Source: Comamonas sp. lk
GTDB taxonomy: Bacteria > Pseudomonadota > Gammaproteobacteria > Burkholderiales > Burkholderiaceae_C
Length of the DNA: 64,000 nt
Assembly: GCA_945860595.1 (NCBI GenBank)
Contig: CAMAQV010000003.1
Coordinates: 52,705 to 116,704 of the forward strand
Direction: 5' to 3'
Part shown: piece by piece, positions 62,812-64,000 of the stretch
Layout: each line of letters opens with the position of its first letter
Position numbering within the stretch: the stretch's first letter is position 1
The notes under the pieces: model-generated
The model's input: the letters and a program-made list of their open reading frames with translations, nothing else
The model's database searches: none
What the model was told of the DNA's origin: nothing
Made by a program: the position numbers and the translations under genes

Positions 62812-63993
62812 ATGGCGAACGATTTTCTCTTCACTTCCGAGTCCGTATCCGAAGGCCACCCCGACAAGGTCGCCGACCAGATTTCAGACGCAATCTTGGA
62901 CGCGATTTTCAAGCAGGACCCCAAATCGCGCGTGGCAGCCGAAACCCTGACCAACACCGGCTTGGTCGTGCTGGCCGGTGAAATTACCACCAACGCGCAT
63001 GTGGATTACATCCAGGTCGCGCGCGACACCATCAAGCGCATCGGCTACGACAACACCGAATACGGCATTGATTACAAGGGCTGCGCGGTCATGGTCTGCT
63101 ACGACAAGCAGTCCAACGACATCGCCCAGGGCGTGGACCATGCCTCCGACGACCACCTCAACACCGGCGCCGGTGACCAGGGCCTGATGTTCGGCTACGC
63201 CTGCAACGAAACGCCCGAGCTGATGCCCGCGCCCATTTACTACGCGCACCGCCTGGTGGAACGCCAGGCCCAGCTGCGCAAAGACGGCCGCCTGCCCTTT
63301 TTGCGCCCGGACGCCAAGAGCCAGGTGACCATGCGCTACGTGGATGGCAAGCCCCACAGCATCGATACCGTGGTGCTGTCCACCCAGCACAGCCCCGACC
63401 AGTCGGAGACGGCCACCAAAATGAAGGACTCCTTCCGCGAAGCCATCATTGAGGAAATCATCAAACCGGTGCTGCCCAAAGAGTGGCTGAAGGACACCCG
63501 CTACCTGATCAACCCCACCGGGCGCTTTGTGGTCGGTGGCCCGCAAGGTGACTGCGGCCTGACCGGACGCAAAATCATTGTGGACACATACGGTGGTGCC
63601 TGCCCGCACGGCGGCGGCGCGTTCTCCGGCAAAGACCCGAGCAAGGTGGACCGCTCGGCAGCGTATGCGGCACGCTACGTCGCGAAAAACATCGTGGCCG
63701 CAGGCCTGGCTAAGCAATGCCAGATCCAGGTGGCCTACGCGATTGGCGTGGCGCAGCCCATGAACGTCACCGTTTACACGGAAGGCACTGGCGTGATCCC
63801 TGACGAGCAGATTGCCGCGCTGGTCACCGCGCACTTTGACCTGCGGCCCAAAGGCATCATCCAGATGCTCGATCTGCTGCGCCCCATCTACGAGAAGACA
63901 GCAGCCTACGGCCACTTTGGCCGCGAGGAGCCCGAGTTCACGTGGGAGCGGACCGATAAAGCTGCCGCCCTGCGCGCTGCCGCCGGGCTGTAA
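62812..63993 (+). CDS. metK: S-adenosylmethionine synthetase, 393 aa
   Basis: Makes the methyl donor S-adenosylmethionine from methionine and [20 protein letters not shown] near residues 6-22 binds [15 protein letters not shown] near 119-130; [18 protein letters not shown] near 240-257 and the P-loop-like G-G-G-A-F-S-G-K-D near 271-279. Three-domain protein of standard length. ATG 62812 begins the conserved N-terminus; GGAG is about a dozen bases upstream. The stop lies 7 bp from the window end. Confidence 0.98.
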   Translation: MANDFLFTSESVSEGHPDKVADQISDAILDAIFKQDPKSRVAAETLTNTGLVVLAGEITTNAHVDYIQVARDTIKRIGYDNTEYGIDYKGCAVMVCYDKQSNDIAQGVDHASDDHLNTGAGDQGLMFGYACNETPELMPAPIYYAHRLVERQAQLRKDGRLPFLRPDAKSQVTMRYVDGKPHSIDTVVLSTQHSPDQSETATKMKDSFREAIIEEIIKPVLPKEWLKDTRYLINPTGRFVVGGPQGDCGLTGRKIIVDTYGGACPHGGGAFSGKDPSKVDRSAAYAARYVAKNIVAAGLAKQCQIQVAYAIGVAQPMNVTVYTEGTGVIPDEQIAALVTAHFDLRPKGIIQMLDLLRPIYEKTAAYGHFGREEPEFTWERTDKAAALRAAAGL

Positions 63994-64000
63994 AAGCACA

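Noticed and set aside
62884..63999. 371-codon minus-strand frame over metK
   Set aside because: Antisense shadow of metK, with a protein-like length only because of high GC.

Overview
This is chromosomal core-genome DNA of a betaproteobacterium, most probably Burkholderiales and close to Comamonadaceae (Rhodoferax/Polaromonas-like). The grounds are high GC, the protein sequences themselves, and gene orders typical of that order: mlaFEDACB - ABC pair - bolA - murA - hisGDCBHAFIE - hinT - tatABC, and pilNOPQ - aroK - aroB - dgt beside a divergent PBP1A gene. The genus is inferred by eye, without any search. I count about 60 protein-coding genes, one broken gene, a TPP riboswitch and one transposase-related element. 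I see no tRNA, rRNA, CRISPR array, phage or plasmid functions.

Layout. 1-5.2 kb: start of comEC (minus, runs off the left edge), a RidA-family gene, metG and nadB. 5.2-12.7 kb (minus): nadC-nadA-pabBC, then a TPP riboswitch and the thiamine uptake operon thiB-thiP-thiQ. 12.7-17.5 kb (minus): a BMP-type nucleoside ABC transporter, with a strong terminator after the binding-protein gene. 17.6-19.8 kb (plus): a pirin and a DegS-like periplasmic protease, followed by about 0.5 kb of decayed DNA. 20.3-37.0 kb (minus): 24 co-directional, mostly overlapping genes for outer-membrane lipid asymmetry (mla), a second ABC exporter, BolA, MurA, complete histidine synthesis apart from hisZ, HinT and the Tat translocase. 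37.1-43.3 kb (minus): glutamate synthase gltBD. 43.4-44.2 kb: a REP-associated tyrosine transposase (RAYT) with 17-bp inverted ends. 44.2-49.1 kb (minus): a SlyB-like lipoprotein, a methyltransferase, a DUF1415 protein, dgt, aroB and aroK. 49.2-53.3 kb (minus): pilQ, pilP, pilO, pilN. 53.4-57.7 kb: PBP1A, cyaY (minus), lptM and lysA. 57.7-60.0 kb (minus): msrQ, msrP and cytochrome c4. 60.1-64.0 kb: engB, two lauroyl-acyltransferase-like genes (minus) and metK.

How the genes fit together. Several products serve the envelope: Mla lipid transport, MurA and PBP1A for murein, two LpxL-like enzymes for lipid A, SlyB and LptM lipoproteins, a DegS-like protease, and MsrPQ for repair of periplasmic proteins. 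MsrP has a twin-arginine leader, so it would use the TatABC translocase encoded here. Cofactor and amino-acid synthesis is the second theme: NAD (nadA, nadB, nadC), folate (pabBC), thiamine uptake, histidine, lysine, glutamate, shikimate and S-adenosylmethionine.

The most unusual observations are these. (1) A 54-bp near-perfect palindrome lies in frame inside metG, and its arms match the terminal repeats of the RAYT element 40 kb away, so it looks like a mobilised non-autonomous copy that adds 18 residues to a tRNA synthetase. (2) pilM is absent from its expected place between PBP1A and pilN, and PilN also lacks the INLLP-type N-terminus that binds PilM. (3) A mutarotase-like gene sits inside the his operon. 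(4) A 25-bp dyad lies just upstream of gltB. I found no convincing wholly new multi-gene system.
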